A program made the position numbers and the translations under genes. A DNA stretch of 8,168 bases. It comes from Bacteroidota bacterium (GTDB lineage: Bacteria; Bacteroidota; Bacteroidia; Flavobacteriales; Flavobacteriaceae). Below the pieces are notes generated by a model. The model was not told where the DNA came from. It ran no database searches and saw nothing but the letters and a program-made list of their open reading frames with translations. The DNA lies in the NCBI GenBank assembly GCA_022560715.1, contig JADFSQ010000067.1, positions 1 through 8,168 of the forward strand, given 5' to 3'. This document shows, in pieces, positions 6,817 through 8,168 of this stretch (the stretch's first letter is position 1; each line of letters opens with the position of its first letter).

Positions 6817-7545
6817 CTACCCAAAAACACTTAAATCCTTTAATGCCTTTAGGTTTTTAATTTTTATATCTCGTTGATTGGTTTCAATTAAGTTTTCTTT
6901 AGAAAAAGAAGAAAGAACTCTACTCACATTTGACGCAGTCATATTTGATAAGGCAGCAAGATCCTGTCGCTTTAATAAAACTGCTAATGTACCATTTGGA
7001 TAAGTGCCATAAACTTCATCAATTAAAAGCAAGGCATCTGCCATACGTGCTCTTATATGCTTATGAATATTGTTGAACATACGGTTATCCAATTCATTCA
7101 ATTCTTGAGCAAATAAATTAATTATTTTAAAGGCAAGTTGTTTGTTGGCTTCTATAACTTTGAAAAAGTCTGTTTTATCAATTATACAAACTTCAACTTC
7201 CTCTAAAGCAATAATTGATGATAAGTAAATGTTGTCACTCATTAAAGCACGAAAACCAATAAAATCTACCGGTTTTTTTAATGCAACAATTAGTTCCGTT
7301 CCGTTATCACTTCTCCTAATAATTTTTACTTTCCCCTTATTTAAACAAATTAAACCTAAAGGCTTTGTACCTTCTTTACAGATAGTTTCACCTGTTTTAT
7401 AAGAAACTATATATCTGTTCTTGTTTAATATTTTCAGTTCATCATAACTTAATTCGTTTAAAAGAGAATAATCTCTTTTAGCACAATTCTCACAAGTGTT
7501 TTTTTTAGTATTTAAAGACGGACATGAAGTTGTATTAAAAAGCAT
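6817..7545 (-). CDS. Crp/Fnr-family regulator with FNR-like cysteines
   Basis: A 242-residue cytoplasmic transcription factor. Residues about 35-135 form the cyclic-nucleotide-binding-like beta-roll (YKTGETICKEGTKPLGLICL, NKGKVKI). A long dimerisation helix follows (about 135-178), then a winged helix-turn-helix (about 185-232; LKRQDLAALSNMTASNVSRVL). Cysteines C8, C18 and C21 lie before the roll and C120 (EVCIIDKTDFF) falls where E. coli FNR has C122 (SMVCEIPFETL), so an oxygen- or NO-sensitive iron-sulphur cluster is plausible. The spacing C-x9-C-x2-C differs from FNR's C-x2-C-x5-C. In the recognition helix, S205 stands where FNR and CRP have a DNA-contacting Glu (E-x2-S/G-R), hinting at a different operator. 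It lies 236 bases upstream of nod on the same strand and is its likely regulator, by position. Confidence 0.9.
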   Translation of the reverse strand: MLFNTTSCPSLNTKKNTCENCAKRDYSLLNELSYDELKILNKNRYIVSYKTGETICKEGTKPLGLICLNKGKVKIIRRSDNGTELIVALKKPVDFIGFRALMSDNIYLSSIIALEEVEVCIIDKTDFFKVIEANKQLAFKIINLFAQELNELDNRMFNNIHKHIRARMADALLLIDEVYGTYPNGTLAVLLKRQDLAALSNMTASNVSRVLSSFSKENLIETNQRDIKIKNLKALKDLSVFG

Positions 7546-7568
7546 AAAATCTTACTTAATTTATAAAT

Positions 7569-7598
7569 CAAATATACCAATTACTAAAACAAAGTCAA
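7569..7598 (-). promoter_or_regulatory. Promoter of the Crp/Fnr regulator gene
   Basis: On the minus strand, TTG (7598-7596), exactly 19 bases, then TATATTTG (7576-7569): a full match to the Bacteroidota TTG-N19-TAnnTTTG consensus. It predicts a leader of roughly 15-20 bases before the ATG at 7545. Confidence 0.75.
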
Positions 7599-7626
7599 TT
7601 CTCAATATCTATATTTTATTACTAAC

Positions 7627-7645
7627 CAATGTTATACTTGACACA
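7627..7645. promoter_or_regulatory. Candidate regulatory element shared with the nod upstream region
   Basis: CAATGTTATAC (7627-7637) recurs exactly at 6646-6656 before nod, in the same orientation. Both copies are followed within four bases by CACA (7642-7645 and 6659-6662). Here it ends 51 bases upstream of the regulator's -7 box; before nod the matching distance to the candidate -7 box is 48. It could be an operator through which the regulator controls itself and nod. Confidence 0.4.
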
Positions 7646-7694
7646 TTTAATATATTTCTTTACTCTAATTCTATTCACAAAATAATAATTTTAT

Positions 7695-7710
7695 TAACAT
7701 TTATGTGTTA
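7695..7710. promoter_or_regulatory. TAACA-N6-TGTTA palindrome
   Basis: A perfect 5+5 inverted repeat with a 6-base spacer (TAACATTTATGTGTTA), the 16-base geometry of Crp/Fnr operators though not their classical sequence. It lies between the tdh stop and the regulator promoter. A weak hairpin at the 3' end of the tdh transcript, followed by AT-rich DNA on the minus strand, is an equally good explanation. Confidence 0.3.
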
Positions 7711-7734
7711 GCTTTATTTTAGACTTAAGATGTT

Positions 7735-8168
7735 TTAAAAATCTCTTTTTAATTGCTTTAACATTTCTTTGGTTATATCTTCTAATTCAAAATCATGACA
7801 CCAATTCCAGTCTTCACGAGCTTTAGAATCGTCTATTGATTGTGGCCAAGAAGCAGCAATTTGTTGCCTGAAATCCAGGTTATACGTCATTGAAAAATCA
7901 GGAATACGTTTTTTTATAGATTCAAAAATCTGTTTTGGCGTAAAGCTTGTTGCAGCAAGATTATAAGAAGACCTAATCTTTATAGACTCATTATCTGCAT
8001 TCATAATACTAATTGTTGCATTAATCGCATCGTCCATATACATCATTGGCAGTTCGGTATCTTCAGCGATATAACATTCGTATTCTTCATTTTTAAGTGC
8101 TTTGTGAAATATCTCAATAGCATAATCGGTTGTGCCTCCTCCTGGCAATGTTTTCCAACTAATAATTC
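7735..8168 (-). CDS. tdh: L-threonine 3-dehydrogenase, short-chain type (partial, N-terminus missing)
   Basis: Only the C-terminal 144 or so residues are inside the window; the frame is open to the right edge (IISWKTLPGGGTTDYA), so the start lies outside. The TTG inside this stretch is not a credible start. The sequence matches the extended short-chain/NAD-epimerase-like threonine dehydrogenases: SWKT.PGGGTTDYAIEIFHKAL, the ELPMMYMDDAI stretch, YNLAATSFTPKQIFESI, and the C-terminal ASWPQSIDDSKAREDWNW. The enzyme oxidises L-threonine with NAD+ to 2-amino-3-ketobutyrate in the cytoplasm. The Rossmann glycine motif and the YxxxK catalytic pair would be in the missing part and cannot be checked. 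It is 189 bases upstream of the regulator gene on the same strand, but the strong promoter of the latter suggests separate units. Confidence 0.88.
   Translation of the reverse strand, partial: IISWKTLPGGGTTDYAIEIFHKALKNEEYECYIAEDTELPMMYMDDAINATISIMNADNESIKIRSSYNLAATSFTPKQIFESIKKRIPDFSMTYNLDFRQQIAASWPQSIDDSKAREDWNWCHDFELEDITKEMLKQLKRDF

Noticed and set aside
8146..8148. TTG as start codon of the right-edge dehydrogenase
   Set aside because: The frame stays open upstream to the window edge and encodes IISWKT, conserved just before PGGGTTDYA in threonine dehydrogenases. The TTG is an internal Leu codon.

Overview
The window looks like a chromosome segment from a marine-type member of the Flavobacteriaceae (Bacteroidota). 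The grounds are low GC, Bacteroidota-style promoters (TTG, about 19-20 bases, TAnnTTTG), little Shine-Dalgarno signal, secreted proteins cut before Q, and the gene pairing coaX with an outer-membrane protein and a small secreted protein. All protein genes lie on the minus strand; only the tRNA is on the plus strand.

Left part (1-2402, read right to left): coaX (type III pantothenate kinase) overlaps by one base an outer-membrane beta-barrel protein gene. That is followed by a short exported protein whose reading frame stops at the window edge and may be a truncated TPR-type protein. A tRNA-Phe gene (2501-2576, plus strand) with its own promoter and two downstream hairpins separates this housekeeping block from the rest.

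Central part (2666-7545): a Crp/Fnr-family regulator with an FNR-like set of cysteines lies upstream of a two-gene unit. The unit's first gene encodes a 797-residue, 14-helix protein with the architecture of a quinol-dependent nitric oxide reductase (qNor). It carries the substitutions associated with putative nitric oxide dismutases (Nod). The second FeB histidine of the HH pair is Asn (SHNFYW, N551), and all four positions of the qNor quinol pocket are changed (N321, D325, I329, A750). The haem ligands H347, H655 and H657, and H499, E503, E507 and H550, are kept. The second gene encodes a membrane-anchored di-haem c cytochrome of the cytochrome c peroxidase/MauG type with an unusual 280-residue N-terminal part. 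The natural reading is an NO-handling module, possibly 2 NO -> N2 + O2, under an O2- or NO-responsive regulator. Both upstream regions share the 11-mer CAATGTTATAC at a similar distance from candidate promoters.

Right part (7735-8168): the C-terminal portion of a short-chain-type L-threonine 3-dehydrogenase runs off the window edge.

The nod and cytochrome genes look somewhat richer in GC than their neighbours and sit between housekeeping genes beside a tRNA, so an acquired cassette is possible but not shown.
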